DNA of 64,000 bases from Prevotellaceae bacterium UBA1743 (GTDB lineage Bacteria > Bacteroidota > Bacteroidia > Bacteroidales > Bacteroidaceae). The position numbers were made by a program, and so were the translations under genes. The DNA lies in contig DCHV01000067.1 in NCBI GenBank assembly GCA_002314945.1, positions 8,843 to 72,842 on the forward strand. Direction: 5' to 3'. This document shows positions 37,139 to 45,205 of this stretch, piece by piece. How positions within the stretch are numbered: position 1 is the stretch's first letter; every line of letters starts with the position of its first letter. The notes below the pieces were generated by a model. That model saw only the letters and a list, made by a program, of their open reading frames with translations. It did no database searches and was not told the DNA's origin.

Positions 37139-38527
37139 ATGACTGAAGAAACACAAAATGTGTGGATTCGTTGTATGGAGTTTTTTCATAACAACTTGAA
37201 TGAGCAGCAGTACCAGACATGGTTCGTGCCCATCAAGTTCAAGTCCTACAACAAAGCAGACGGGATGGTAGTTATTTACGTCCCCAGTCAGTTCTTTTAC
37301 GAATATTTGGAGGAACATTACCGCAAGCTTCTGCATACAGCCATATTCCGTTTCTTCGGCAGAGAAACAAAATTGGCTTACGAGGTGGAGGTAATCCGGG
37401 ATGTCAAGACTGAGCAGTTGGTGTATGACAAGCCTGTCATAGATCAAGTCAAAACGAAGGCAAAGGCCAATGAATCTCCCTCTCCCATCCAGGAATTGGA
37501 TTCTCAATTGAATGTCGAGCAGAATTTCGACAATTTCATCGAGGGAGCAAGCAATAAGATGCCTCGTAGCATAGGTCAGTCAATTGCAGAGCATCCCGAC
37601 CAAAAGACGTTCAATCCTCTTTTCGTTTATGGCCCCAGTGGAGTGGGGAAGACCCATCTGCTCAACGCTATAGGCACGCGTATCAAGCAACTCTATCCCC
37701 AGAAGCGTGTCCTTTATCTCAGTGCACATCTTTTTCAGGTTCAATATACAGATTCTGTACGTCGTAACGCGTTCAACGACTTTATGCACTTTTACCAAAG
37801 CATCGACGTACTCATCATGGATGATATTCAGGAGATGATTGGCAAGGATGGAACACAATATACATTCTTCCATATTTTCAATCACCTGCATCAGAATGGC
37901 CGTCAGATTATTTTGGCAAGCGATCGTCCCCCAACGATGCTCAATGGAATGGAAGAACGTCTGATTACGCGTTTTAAATGGGGGCTTTTGGCCGAAATAG
38001 AAAGGCCTGGGGAAGTTCTGCGAAGGGATATTCTCATCGATAAGATACGTCACGATGGGCTCAATATTCCTGCCGATGTGATAGACTACATCTCAGAGCA
38101 TGTATGCGGGAGTGTGCGCGAGTTGGAAGGTGTTGTACATAGTCTGTTGGCTTACTCGGTAGTGTATGACAAGGAGATGGATCTCAGTTTTGCCAAGCGT
38201 GTTTTGGATAGGAATCTTTCATTTGAGCCTCGCGAGATAACGATAGAACAGATTGTCGATGGTACCTGCTCATGTTGCAATGTGCGTCAGGAAGACCTTT
38301 TTGGCAAGAGTCGGAAGGCCAATATCGTCCGGGCACGCCAATTGAGCATCTATTTGGCACAGAAGCACACTCATCTCACACATAGCAGAATAGGTGCATT
38401 GATAGGCAATCGCGATCATGCCACGGTCATCCATAGCATACGTACGATTGAGAACCGTCTGCAAGAAGATAAGTCTTTGCAAGCTACTCTGCAGGAAATA
38501 GAATCAAGGTTAAGCTTCAGGAAATGA
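37139..38527 (+). CDS. dnaA: Chromosomal replication initiator protein DnaA
   Basis: 462 residues. DnaA binds origin boxes and opens the duplex for replication. The N-terminal domain (1-90) is MEFFHNNLNEQQYQTWFVPI, a linker follows, and the AAA+ domain has Walker A GPSGVGKT at 165-172, the sensor/Walker B region DVLIMDDIQEMIGKDGTQ, and ILASDRPPTMLNGMEERLIT. Domain IV carries the DNA-binding signature near the end: RQLSIYLAQKHTHLTHSRIG, LIGNRDHATVIHSIRTIENR. It overlaps the nitroreductase gene by 4 bp (ATGA), implying coupled translation. Confidence 0.97.
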   Translation: MTEETQNVWIRCMEFFHNNLNEQQYQTWFVPIKFKSYNKADGMVVIYVPSQFFYEYLEEHYRKLLHTAIFRFFGRETKLAYEVEVIRDVKTEQLVYDKPVIDQVKTKAKANESPSPIQELDSQLNVEQNFDNFIEGASNKMPRSIGQSIAEHPDQKTFNPLFVYGPSGVGKTHLLNAIGTRIKQLYPQKRVLYLSAHLFQVQYTDSVRRNAFNDFMHFYQSIDVLIMDDIQEMIGKDGTQYTFFHIFNHLHQNGRQIILASDRPPTMLNGMEERLITRFKWGLLAEIERPGEVLRRDILIDKIRHDGLNIPADVIDYISEHVCGSVRELEGVVHSLLAYSVVYDKEMDLSFAKRVLDRNLSFEPREITIEQIVDGTCSCCNVRQEDLFGKSRKANIVRARQLSIYLAQKHTHLTHSRIGALIGNRDHATVIHSIRTIENRLQEDKSLQATLQEIESRLSFRK

Positions 38528-39756
38528 ATACGTCTCATCGTAGGACCATTCGCAAATACACTCAGCAACCCGTTTCCGATGAGTTGCTGAATCAGCTGTT
38601 GGAGGAGGCATCCCATACACAGACGATGGGTAATCTCCAACTCTATAGTGTGGTGGTCACGCGCGACCCCGACATGAAGCGGCAACTCGCACCCGCACAT
38701 TTCTGCCAGCCGATGGTGACAGAAGCTCCTGTGCTCCTTACTATATGTGCCGATTTTAGGCGCACCAGTGATTGGTGCGCTTTTCGACAGGCAGAGCCTG
38801 GTTACGACAATATGCTCAGTTTTGTCAATGCCACTACTGATGCCCTCCTCTATTGTCAGACTTTCTGCAATCTTGCCGAAGAAGCTGGATTGGGATTGTG
38901 CTTCCTTGGTACAACCGTGTACAATCCGCAAGTCATCATTGAACTTCTCCACCTTCCCTCTCTTGTAGTGCCAGTGGCAACGCTCACCGTGGGTTGGCCC
39001 GCAGAACAACCATCCGAGCAGGATCGTCTGCCATTGGAGGCTTTTCTTCATCAGGAATCCTATCTTCCATATACACTTCAGCGCATAGACGAATTTTATA
39101 CGGCCAAGGAACAACTCGCCGAGAATCAGGCGTTCGTGGAACAGAATAACAAACAGACGCTGGCACAGGTGTTTACCGATGTCCGATATACCAAGGCTGT
39201 CAACGAGGAACTCTCTCTCGGCTTCATGGAGATGCTCCATCATCAGGGATTCCATCCCGACTTGTCACAGACGAATCAGACAAGTTTGGTGGTGGAGACG
39301 CGTCCAGAATCATTGGAGTGTGATGTTGTCCGTTTCCAGAACAACAAGGAGAAGTGGGTCGCATTCGTAGGACTTCTCGATGATGCACCCTACGAGATTT
39401 TTACAGGACTGATGGACGACGAGGAGGGTATATCGTTACCCAAGAGCGTCACCAAAGGACGAATCATCAAGCATGTGGATCGTGATGGCGTCAAGCGATA
39501 CGATTTCCAGTTTGAGAACAAGCGAGGCTACAAAACAACCGTGGAAGGGTTGAGCGGGAAATTCAACCCAGAATACTGGAACTATGCCAAACTAATCAGT
39601 GGTGTGCTTCGTTACAAGATGCCGCTTGAGAATGTCATTCGCCTGGTCAATTCGTTGGAATTGGATAGTGATAGCATCAATTCGTGGAAGACGGGAGTGG
39701 CACGCGCACTGAAACGCTATATTCCAGGGGCAACGCCCGAGGAGGAGGAAGAATGA
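38524..39756 (+). CDS. Nitroreductase fused to a class II ribonucleotide reductase-like C-terminal tail
   Basis: 410 residues in two parts. Residues 1-244 are a complete FMN nitroreductase: RRTIRKYTQQPVSDELLNQL, NLQLYSVVVTRD, LSFVNATTDALLYCQTFCN, GLGLCFLGTTVYNP, and an end LAQVFTDVRYTKAVNEELSL. After a Thr/Asn/Gln linker (about 245-256), residues 257-401 match from memory the end of Bacteroidetes adenosylcobalamin-dependent NrdJ: CDVVRFQNNKEKWVAFVGLL, PYEIFTGLMDDEEGISLPKS, KLISGVLRYKMPLENVIRLV, GVARALKRYIPG. The NrdJ catalytic barrel is absent, as is its Cys-rich tail; the chain ends in EEEEE. The first part is expected to reduce nitro or quinone compounds with NAD(P)H. The second cannot be catalytic alone. 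It overlaps dnaA and folB by 4 bp each. Confidence 0.82.
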   Translation: MNTSHRRTIRKYTQQPVSDELLNQLLEEASHTQTMGNLQLYSVVVTRDPDMKRQLAPAHFCQPMVTEAPVLLTICADFRRTSDWCAFRQAEPGYDNMLSFVNATTDALLYCQTFCNLAEEAGLGLCFLGTTVYNPQVIIELLHLPSLVVPVATLTVGWPAEQPSEQDRLPLEAFLHQESYLPYTLQRIDEFYTAKEQLAENQAFVEQNNKQTLAQVFTDVRYTKAVNEELSLGFMEMLHHQGFHPDLSQTNQTSLVVETRPESLECDVVRFQNNKEKWVAFVGLLDDAPYEIFTGLMDDEEGISLPKSVTKGRIIKHVDRDGVKRYDFQFENKRGYKTTVEGLSGKFNPEYWNYAKLISGVLRYKMPLENVIRLVNSLELDSDSINSWKTGVARALKRYIPGATPEEEEE

Positions 39757-40118
39757 TATTCACTCTCCATGTCGATCGTCTTCGTGTCTATGGACATCAT
39801 GGCGTCCTTCCCCGGGAACGTATCGTAGGCGCCTATTTCTATGTTACACTGACAGCCGAGGTGAGATGTGATGACATTGTCATCAACAGTGATGAATTGG
39901 CTGGTACGGTCAACTATGCCGACGTCACCTCCTGTATTCAATCCGTCATGGCAAAGCCCTGTCAATTATTGGAATATCTCGTATGGGAGATGGGGAAGAC
40001 ACTGTTCGATGAGTTTCCACGCATTCAGCGGATCACCCTCAGGATAGACAAGGAAAATCCACCCATGAAAGCACAGTGTGATTCCGTGGGCGTGGAATCT
40101 ACGATGGAGAGGGAATGA
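39753..40118 (+). CDS. folB: Dihydroneopterin aldolase
   Basis: 121 residues from the ATG at 39753, whose ATGA overlaps the upstream stop. FolB splits dihydroneopterin into hydroxymethyl-dihydropterin and glycolaldehyde in folate synthesis. The signature YGHHGVLPRERIVGAYFYVT contains the pterin-binding region, followed by NYADVTSCIQSVMAKPCQLL (with EYLV bearing the catalytic Glu region) and a terminal ITLRIDKENPPMKAQCDSVG strand carrying the usual KP-like turn. Length fits the family (about 120). A distinct promoter box follows for the next gene. Confidence 0.92.
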   Translation: MIFTLHVDRLRVYGHHGVLPRERIVGAYFYVTLTAEVRCDDIVINSDELAGTVNYADVTSCIQSVMAKPCQLLEYLVWEMGKTLFDEFPRIQRITLRIDKENPPMKAQCDSVGVESTMERE

Positions 40119-40203
40119 CGCCTCCACCTGTCGCTCGGTACTTTTTCTGTTAGAGCGAAAAGAAAAAAATGCGGAAAATGGGGAAAAAAATCAGGGAATT
40201 TTG

Positions 40204-40211
40204 TACTTTTG
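40204..40211 (+). promoter_or_regulatory. -7 box of the carboxylase subunit gene
   Basis: TACTTTTG fits TAnnTTTG, 26 bp ahead of the ATG at 40237. No -33 TTTG stands out. Confidence 0.48.
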
Positions 40212-40236
40212 TGCACGATTAGCAAATAAGTAGAAA

Positions 40237-42012
40237 ATGAAGAGAAAAGTTAGATTCAGTTTGGTGTATCGCGACATGTGGCAGAGTTCTGGCAAATATC
40301 AGCCACGGTTGGATCAGTTGGTGCGTGTAGCTCCCGCCATTGTGCGAATGGGATGTTTTGATAGAGTGGAAACGAATGGTGGCGCATTCGAGCAGGTGAA
40401 CTTGTTGTATGGCGAGAACCCCAACAAGGCCGTGCGTGCATTTACCAAGCCTTTCAACGAGGCTGGAATCAAGACCCACATGCTGGATCGAGGCTTGAAT
40501 GCCTTGCGTATGTTCCCCGTGCCAGCTGATGTGCGCCGTCTCATGTATAGAGTGAAGCACGCGCAGGGGGTTGATATCACCCGTATCTTCTGCGGCTTGA
40601 ACGATGTACGCAATATCATTCCCTCCATCAAATATGCTTTGGAAGGTGGCATGACACCTCAGGCAACCCTTTGTATCACCACGTCCCCCATTCATACGGC
40701 CGAGTATTATGCCAATATCGCCGAACAACTGATAGCAGCTGGGGCACCCGAAATCTGTCTCAAGGACATGGCAGGAATCGGACAGCCCGCGATGTTGGGT
40801 CAGCTCGTAGGAATGATCAAGTCCAAGCATCCCGAGGTCATCATCCAGTATCATGGTCATAGCGGCCCAGGCCTGTCGATGGCCAGTATCTTGGAGGTGT
40901 GCAAGGCAGGTGCCGATGTCATCGATACTGCCATCGAACCTCTTTCTTGGGGCAAGGTACATCCCGATATCATCTCGGTACAGAGCATGTTGAAACACGC
41001 TGGTTTCGATGTGCCCGAAATCAATATGGATGCCTACATGGAAGCCCGCAAGCTTACTCAGGAATTTATTGATGATTTCTTGGGCTACTTCATGAACCCC
41101 AGCAACAAACTCATGTCATCCCTCTTGCTCGGCTGCGGTCTCCCTGGTGGAATGATGGGCAGTATGATGGCCGATTTGACAGGTGTGATGGCTGCCATCA
41201 ACGCCAATCGTCAGAAGGCAGGTCAGGAGCCCTATAGCGAGGACGCTTTGTTGGTGAAACTCTTCGACGAAGTAGCATACGTATGGCCTCGTGTGGGTTA
41301 TCCTCCATTGGTAACTCCCTTCTCTCAGTACGTCAAGAATATCGCCTTGATGAACCTCCTTACCGAATCGATGGGCAAGCCTCGCTACTCCATGATGGAC
41401 GACTCCATCTGGGGAATGATATTAGGCAAGAGCGGACAATTACCCGGAGACGTGGCACCCGAACTGAAAGAGTTGGCTCAGGAGAAAGGCTTCGAGTTTA
41501 CCACCGCCGATCCTCAGAGTAACTATCCAGACGACCTCGACCGCTTTATCAAGGAGATGGAACAGAATGGATGGGATCGTGGTCAGGACGACGAAGAACT
41601 CTTCGAGTTTGCTATGCACGAGAGTCAGTACCGCGACTACAAGAGTGGCATAGCCAAGGAACGATTCAACAAAGACCTGCAGGCAGCCAAGGAGAAAGAT
41701 ATGCAGAAGAAAGGCATGAACCTTGCAGATATCGCAGCGTACAAGCATGCACAATCCGATGCAGTAGTGGCACCTGAGACAGGAACCGTACTCTACGAAG
41801 TAAATGGCGAAGGCGAGGCTGTAGCCTCCATCTCACCCGCTATCGGACAGGAGTACAAGGAAGGAGAGCGTCTCTGCTATATCCAGAATCACTATGGGCA
41901 GATGGTCGAAGTGCCAGCTTGCTTAGGAGGAAAGATTACCGAGATATGCGTGGAGCAGGGCCACAAGGTGAGCAAGGGTGAAACCATTGCCTATATTCGT
42001 CGGAATTCATAA
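40237..42012 (+). CDS. Pyruvate carboxylase subunit B / oxaloacetate decarboxylase alpha-like protein, carrier domain without acceptor lysine
   Basis: 591 residues. The carboxyltransferase barrel (about 1-300) is clear: FSLVYRDMWQSS near the start, the likely carbamylated Lys176 in CLKDMAGIGQ, and the metal-ligand pair His206/His208 in QYHGHSGPGLS. A PYC_OADA-like middle follows (about 300-500, LGCGLPGGMMGSMMADLTGV, VWPRVGYPPLVTPFSQYV). The last 82 residues fold like a biotinyl domain (PETGTVLYEVNGEGEAVAS ... GGKITEICVEQGHKVSKGE), but where the AMKM biotin site belongs it reads QNHYGQMVEV, with no lysine. The barrel would move carboxyl groups between pyruvate and biotin; the carrier must be supplied by another protein. 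A strong terminator follows. Confidence 0.87.
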   Translation: MKRKVRFSLVYRDMWQSSGKYQPRLDQLVRVAPAIVRMGCFDRVETNGGAFEQVNLLYGENPNKAVRAFTKPFNEAGIKTHMLDRGLNALRMFPVPADVRRLMYRVKHAQGVDITRIFCGLNDVRNIIPSIKYALEGGMTPQATLCITTSPIHTAEYYANIAEQLIAAGAPEICLKDMAGIGQPAMLGQLVGMIKSKHPEVIIQYHGHSGPGLSMASILEVCKAGADVIDTAIEPLSWGKVHPDIISVQSMLKHAGFDVPEINMDAYMEARKLTQEFIDDFLGYFMNPSNKLMSSLLLGCGLPGGMMGSMMADLTGVMAAINANRQKAGQEPYSEDALLVKLFDEVAYVWPRVGYPPLVTPFSQYVKNIALMNLLTESMGKPRYSMMDDSIWGMILGKSGQLPGDVAPELKELAQEKGFEFTTADPQSNYPDDLDRFIKEMEQNGWDRGQDDEELFEFAMHESQYRDYKSGIAKERFNKDLQAAKEKDMQKKGMNLADIAAYKHAQSDAVVAPETGTVLYEVNGEGEAVASISPAIGQEYKEGERLCYIQNHYGQMVEVPACLGGKITEICVEQGHKVSKGETIAYIRRNS

Positions 42013-42039
42013 TGCACCGATAAAACAGAAATATCAGGA

Positions 42040-42074
42040 GGGGGCAAGTCAAATAAAACTTGTCCCCTTTTTTT
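42040..42074 (+). terminator. Rho-independent terminator of the carboxylase-like gene
   Basis: GGGGGCAAGT (42040-42049) pairs with ACTTGTCCCC (42058-42067) as a 10-bp stem with one G-T pair and an 8-nt loop. A run of seven T residues follows at once. Confidence 0.88.
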
Positions 42075-42084
42075 GTCCTCTTCC

Positions 42085-42469
42085 GTGTCCATGTCCATGT
42101 ATTTCAAAAACCAAAATAACTCTTGTCACGCTTGTCACGCGTCACGCTTGTTACAAAGTAACACAAAACACATTGAAAATCAGTATATTGCTTCTCTTTG
42201 CGTGACAAGTGTGACGCGTGACAAGCGTGACAGAGGGTTTTTGCAAAAATGAAAAACATGGACATGACCATGTTCATGTACCTCCTCAGTGCATGGGGGG
42301 GACTATAGAGGGGGTTTTTATTTAGAAAAAATATACAAATTAATATTCATATAAATAATATATATATATAAGGTATCTAAGCTGGGGTCGTCGCCATGTT
42401 CATGTTTTCCAAAATCGAAAACATCCTCTGTCACGCTTGTCACGTGTCACACTTGTCACGCTTGTCACA
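42085..42469. repeat. Three TGTCACGC modules in alternating orientation
   Basis: Module A (42085-42153, plus), B (42200-42276, minus) and C (42394-42469, plus) each combine a CATGTYCATG stretch, a short A/T linker with AAAA, and a cluster of TGTCACGCT/TGTCACGCG units. The reverse complement of B aligns with C almost base for base over about 75 bp (both contain CTCTGTCACGCTTGTCACG). Each pair of opposed modules could form a long hairpin. Confidence 0.75.
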
Positions 42470-42480
42470 ACAAGACGTCT

Positions 42481-42568
42481 CGGAAACCAAGAATTTCTGC
42501 CTTGGAAAAAAAATATTTCTGCCTCGAGAAAAAAATATTTTCTCCTCGGAAAATTTATTTTTTGACCA
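42481..42568. repeat. Four 22-bp tandem units
   Basis: Successive units begin at 42481 (C/GGAAACC), 42503, 42525 and 42547 and share an A-rich first half then ATTTCTGCCT- or ATTTTCTCCT-like pyrimidines. The period is 22 bp, twice the 11 bp seen in other intergenic arrays of this window. Confidence 0.5.
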
Positions 42569-42680
42569 TGGGGTTTTTAAAAGGTTCTGATGAATGTCCT
42601 TTACTGATTTCACTTGACAAGATTTCCAAGTTTATACTAATTTACTTGTCAAGATTTTTATTTTCTTCCTAATAGACTTG

Positions 42681-43538
42681 TCAGCTGAAGATGACGGTCT
42701 TGTTCTTATAGGTGAGGATTTTGCGCTCGATGTGCTTGTTGACGGCGCGGCTCAGGACTATCTTTTCGAGGTCTTTGCCTTTATATACCAGAGTCTCGGG
42801 GGTGTCTTTGTGTGTGATGCGTATCACGTCTTGCTCGATGATGGGACCTGCATCAAGGTCTTGTGTCACGTAGTGGCTAGTGGCGCCTATGATCTTCACA
42901 CCTCGTACGAAGGCTTGGTGATAGGGCTTGGCTCCTATGAAGGCGGGTAGGAAGGAGTGGTGAATGTTGATGATGTTGTGTGGATAGCGTTCTATCATCC
43001 GTTCTGAGATAATCTGCATGTAGCGGGCGAGGACAATGAAGTTGATGCCTTCCCTTTCCAGCAGCTCCATCTCCTGCCGCTCTTGCTCGGCCTTGTTCTC
43101 CTTGGTGATGGGGTAGTAGTAGTAGGGGATGCCGAAGCGTTCGGCTACGGGACGCAAATCTTCGTGATTGCTGATGATGAGGGGAATCTCTACATCCCAT
43201 TCTCCTGCTGTGTATCTGGAGAGGAGATCGAAGAGACAGTGGTTAAGCTTGCTTACGAAGATGGCCATGCGTGGCTTCTGATCACTGAAATAGATACCAA
43301 ACTCCATCTCGTATTTCTTGGCACAGAGGGTGTCGAAATAGTCTTTTACCTTCTCTTTCGGTATCTGGAAATTGTCCATCTCCCACTCGATGCGCATGAA
43401 GAGGATGTTGTCCACGTGATCTACGTACTGGTCGAGATAGACGATGTTGCCACGGTTGATGGTGATGAAGTTGGATACTTCGGTGATGATGCCTTGTTTG
43501 TCGGGGCAATATAGCAATAGCTTGGCTGTTGTGTTCAT
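42681..43538 (-). CDS. purU: Formyltetrahydrofolate deformylase
   Basis: 285 residues. PurU hydrolyses 10-formyl-THF to formate and THF, feeding formate to purine synthesis and balancing one-carbon pools. An N-terminal ACT domain (about 5-85, LLLYCPDKQGIITEVSNFIT) is followed by a formyltransferase-type domain with PLIISNHEDLRPVAERFGIP, NFIVLARYMQIIS, the catalytic-site stretch NIHHSFLPAFIGAKPYHQAF, and GATSHYVTQDLDAGPIIEQD. Length is normal. It lies 28 bp after the CCA-adding-like gene and is probably cotranscribed with it. Note that purM in the same window belongs to the pathway this formate feeds. Confidence 0.95.
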   Translation of the reverse strand: MNTTAKLLLYCPDKQGIITEVSNFITINRGNIVYLDQYVDHVDNILFMRIEWEMDNFQIPKEKVKDYFDTLCAKKYEMEFGIYFSDQKPRMAIFVSKLNHCLFDLLSRYTAGEWDVEIPLIISNHEDLRPVAERFGIPYYYYPITKENKAEQERQEMELLEREGINFIVLARYMQIISERMIERYPHNIINIHHSFLPAFIGAKPYHQAFVRGVKIIGATSHYVTQDLDAGPIIEQDVIRITHKDTPETLVYKGKDLEKIVLSRAVNKHIERKILTYKNKTVIFS

Positions 43539-43566
43539 TGGTGTGTTATCCTATATATATGGTGTG

Positions 43567-45066
43567 TTATTGTTTGCTGTTTTCGAGAGTAGAGGGATCT
43601 TGCACGGGGGTGAGTCCCATCTTCTGGGCTTGAGCGAACATATAGTCGCGTGCAGCCTGATATTCGTTGGGGATGAGACTGTCCCAAATAGCATCCTTGA
43701 CGGCTTGCTTGAGTTGTCCTATTTCCTGACAAGGGGGGATGCCGAAGATCTGCATGATTTCCTCGCCAGTGATGGGATTCTTCCAGGTGCGGTAGTTGTC
43801 GCGTGCCTGAAGATCGTCCAACTTCTGTCGCACGAGTTGGAAGTTGTCGAGGAATTGCTGCTTGCGTGTCTGATTCTTGCTGGTGATGTCGGCTTCGCAC
43901 AGGGTCATGAGGTCGCTGATGTCTTCGCCTGCCTCGAAGAGAAGTCGGCGTACTGCGCTATCGGTGACTATCTCGTCTGCGATGGCTATGGGGCGCATGT
44001 GTAGCAATACGAGTTTCTCGACATAGGCCATCCGTTCGTCCATAGGCAGTTTCATGCGTCGGAAGATGGAGGATACCATACGTTGTCCCAGGTAGTTGTG
44101 GTTGTGGAAAGTCCATCCTGCCACGGGCTCCCATCGCTTGCTCTTGGGCTTGCCGATGTCGTGCAGTAGGGCAGCCCAGCGAAGCCATAGGTCACCGCCC
44201 ATAGTGGCTACGTTGTCCAACACTTCCAGCGTATGATAGAAGTTGTCCTTGTGTGCCCTTCCGTTGCGTACCTCTACTCCTTCCAGAGCTGCCAGTTCTG
44301 GGAAGATGAGTGGCAGGAGTCCGGAACGGCTCAGTTCGATGAATCCGATGCTGGGGATGGGGGAGAGGAGTATCTTGTTCAGTTCGTCAATGATGCGTTC
44401 GCGTGAAATGATCTTGATGCGTTCTGCATTGCGCGACAGGGCTGCCTGTGTCTCGTCCTCTATGCGGAAGTTGAGTTGGGTGGCGAATCGTATGCAACGC
44501 ATCATACGCAGGGGATCGTCGCTGAAGGTGATGTCGGGGTCGAGGGGGGTGGCGATGATGCCGTCCTCCATGTCGTAGAGGCCATCGAAACGATCGACGA
44601 GTTGCCCGTATCTGTGCTCGTTGAGGCAGACGGCCAAGGCATTGATAGTGAAGTCGCGACGATCCAGGTCGTCTTCGAGTGTACCATCCTCTATGATAGG
44701 CTTGCGGCTGTCGTGGCTATAACTCTCCCTGCGTGCTCCTACAAACTCTATCTCCGACCCATGATATTTCACCTGTGCTGTGCCGAAATTGCGGAACACG
44801 CTCACGTGGGCTCCCCTGCCGAGTCTCTTTCCCAATGTGTTTGCCAACTGTATGCCTGGCCTTTCCTCTCCTGCCTGCTCTCTGACGGACTGGGATGCTA
44901 CCACTACACAGTCGATGTCCTGGCTTGGACGCTCCAGAAACAGGTCGCGTACATAACCGCCCACTACGTAACATTCTACTCCCATCTCATCGGCAGTCTT
45001 TCCTATCTGATGGAAAATAGGGGTGTCGAGTAGGTGTGCAAGGTCTTGGTCGGTGAGATTCCTCAT
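43567..45066 (-). CDS. CCA-adding enzyme / poly(A) polymerase family protein with HD domain
   Basis: 499 residues of the class II tRNA nucleotidyltransferase superfamily. The nucleotidyltransferase motif is VVGGYVRDLFLERPSQDIDC, with the catalytic carboxylates of DIDCVVV, followed by DLDRRDFTINALAVCLNEHR and GLYDMEDGIIATPLDPDITF. The RNA/nucleotide-binding neck has DDPLRMMRCIRFATQLNFRI. An HD phosphohydrolase domain (about 255-345) carries RWAALLHDIGKPKSKRWEPV and HNHNYLGQRMVSSIF. A bacterial enzyme with the HD domain usually adds the tRNA 3' CCA; whether this one adds the whole CCA, only part, or poly(A) cannot be decided from the motifs read here. It is divergent from a small lipoprotein gene and has its own promoter. 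Confidence 0.9.
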   Translation of the reverse strand: MRNLTDQDLAHLLDTPIFHQIGKTADEMGVECYVVGGYVRDLFLERPSQDIDCVVVASQSVREQAGEERPGIQLANTLGKRLGRGAHVSVFRNFGTAQVKYHGSEIEFVGARRESYSHDSRKPIIEDGTLEDDLDRRDFTINALAVCLNEHRYGQLVDRFDGLYDMEDGIIATPLDPDITFSDDPLRMMRCIRFATQLNFRIEDETQAALSRNAERIKIISRERIIDELNKILLSPIPSIGFIELSRSGLLPLIFPELAALEGVEVRNGRAHKDNFYHTLEVLDNVATMGGDLWLRWAALLHDIGKPKSKRWEPVAGWTFHNHNYLGQRMVSSIFRRMKLPMDERMAYVEKLVLLHMRPIAIADEIVTDSAVRRLLFEAGEDISDLMTLCEADITSKNQTRKQQFLDNFQLVRQKLDDLQARDNYRTWKNPITGEEIMQIFGIPPCQEIGQLKQAVKDAIWDSLIPNEYQAARDYMFAQAQKMGLTPVQDPSTLENSKQ

Positions 45067-45099
45067 ATATATCGGCGGTATCTATCGTTATTCGGGTTG

Positions 45100-45130
45100 C
45101 AAAATTAAGACTTTTTGTTGGAACCTACAA
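45100..45130 (-). promoter_or_regulatory. Promoter of the CCA-adding-like gene and purU
   Basis: TAATTTTG on the minus strand (45107-45100) fits TAnnTTTG, with TTG (45130-45128) 20 bp upstream. The ATG at 45066 follows after a 33-bp leader. Confidence 0.65.
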
Positions 45131-45156
45131 TTAAATACGTTGTTTTTGCCTCTTGT

Positions 45157-45187
45157 TTTGTCGTTTGATGGAATGTTCGTAATTTTG
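45157..45187 (+). promoter_or_regulatory. Promoter of the small lipoprotein gene
   Basis: TAATTTTG at 45180-45187 and TTTG at 45157-45160 with a 19-bp spacer. The ATG at 45206 lies 18 bp downstream. It is divergent from the promoter at 45100-45130. Confidence 0.65.
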
Positions 45188-45205
45188 CATTAGTATAATG
45201 TAAAT

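Larger units (their letters stand above)
42013..42680. other. Repeat-packed convergent intergenic region
   Basis: 668 bp between the carboxylase-like gene and purU, which face each other. It holds a strong terminator (42040-42074), three TGTCACGC modules in alternating orientation (42085-42469), an AT block (42330-42375), four 22-bp tandem units (42481-42568), and evenly spaced CTTGWCAAG motifs (42613, 42645, 42677). Short frames crossing it follow the repeats and are not credible genes. Confidence 0.75.

Noticed and set aside
40131..40158. Terminator after folB (TCGCTC/GAGCGA with a T run)
   Set aside because: The stem is only 6 bp with a 16-nt loop; the Ts lie in the loop and purines follow.
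42085..42469. CRISPR array
   Set aside because: Modules alternate in orientation and are unequally spaced, with no unique spacers of constant length and no cas genes.
42396..42590. A 64-codon frame in the convergent repeat region, and another at 41978-42205
   Set aside because: Both follow the TGTCACGC and 22-bp repeats, so their composition comes from the repeats.
43540..43570. Direct repeat GGTGTGTTAT (43540 and 43561) as a regulatory site
   Set aside because: Two copies of 10 bp, the second reaching into the stop of the CCA-adding-like gene; too little to support a function.
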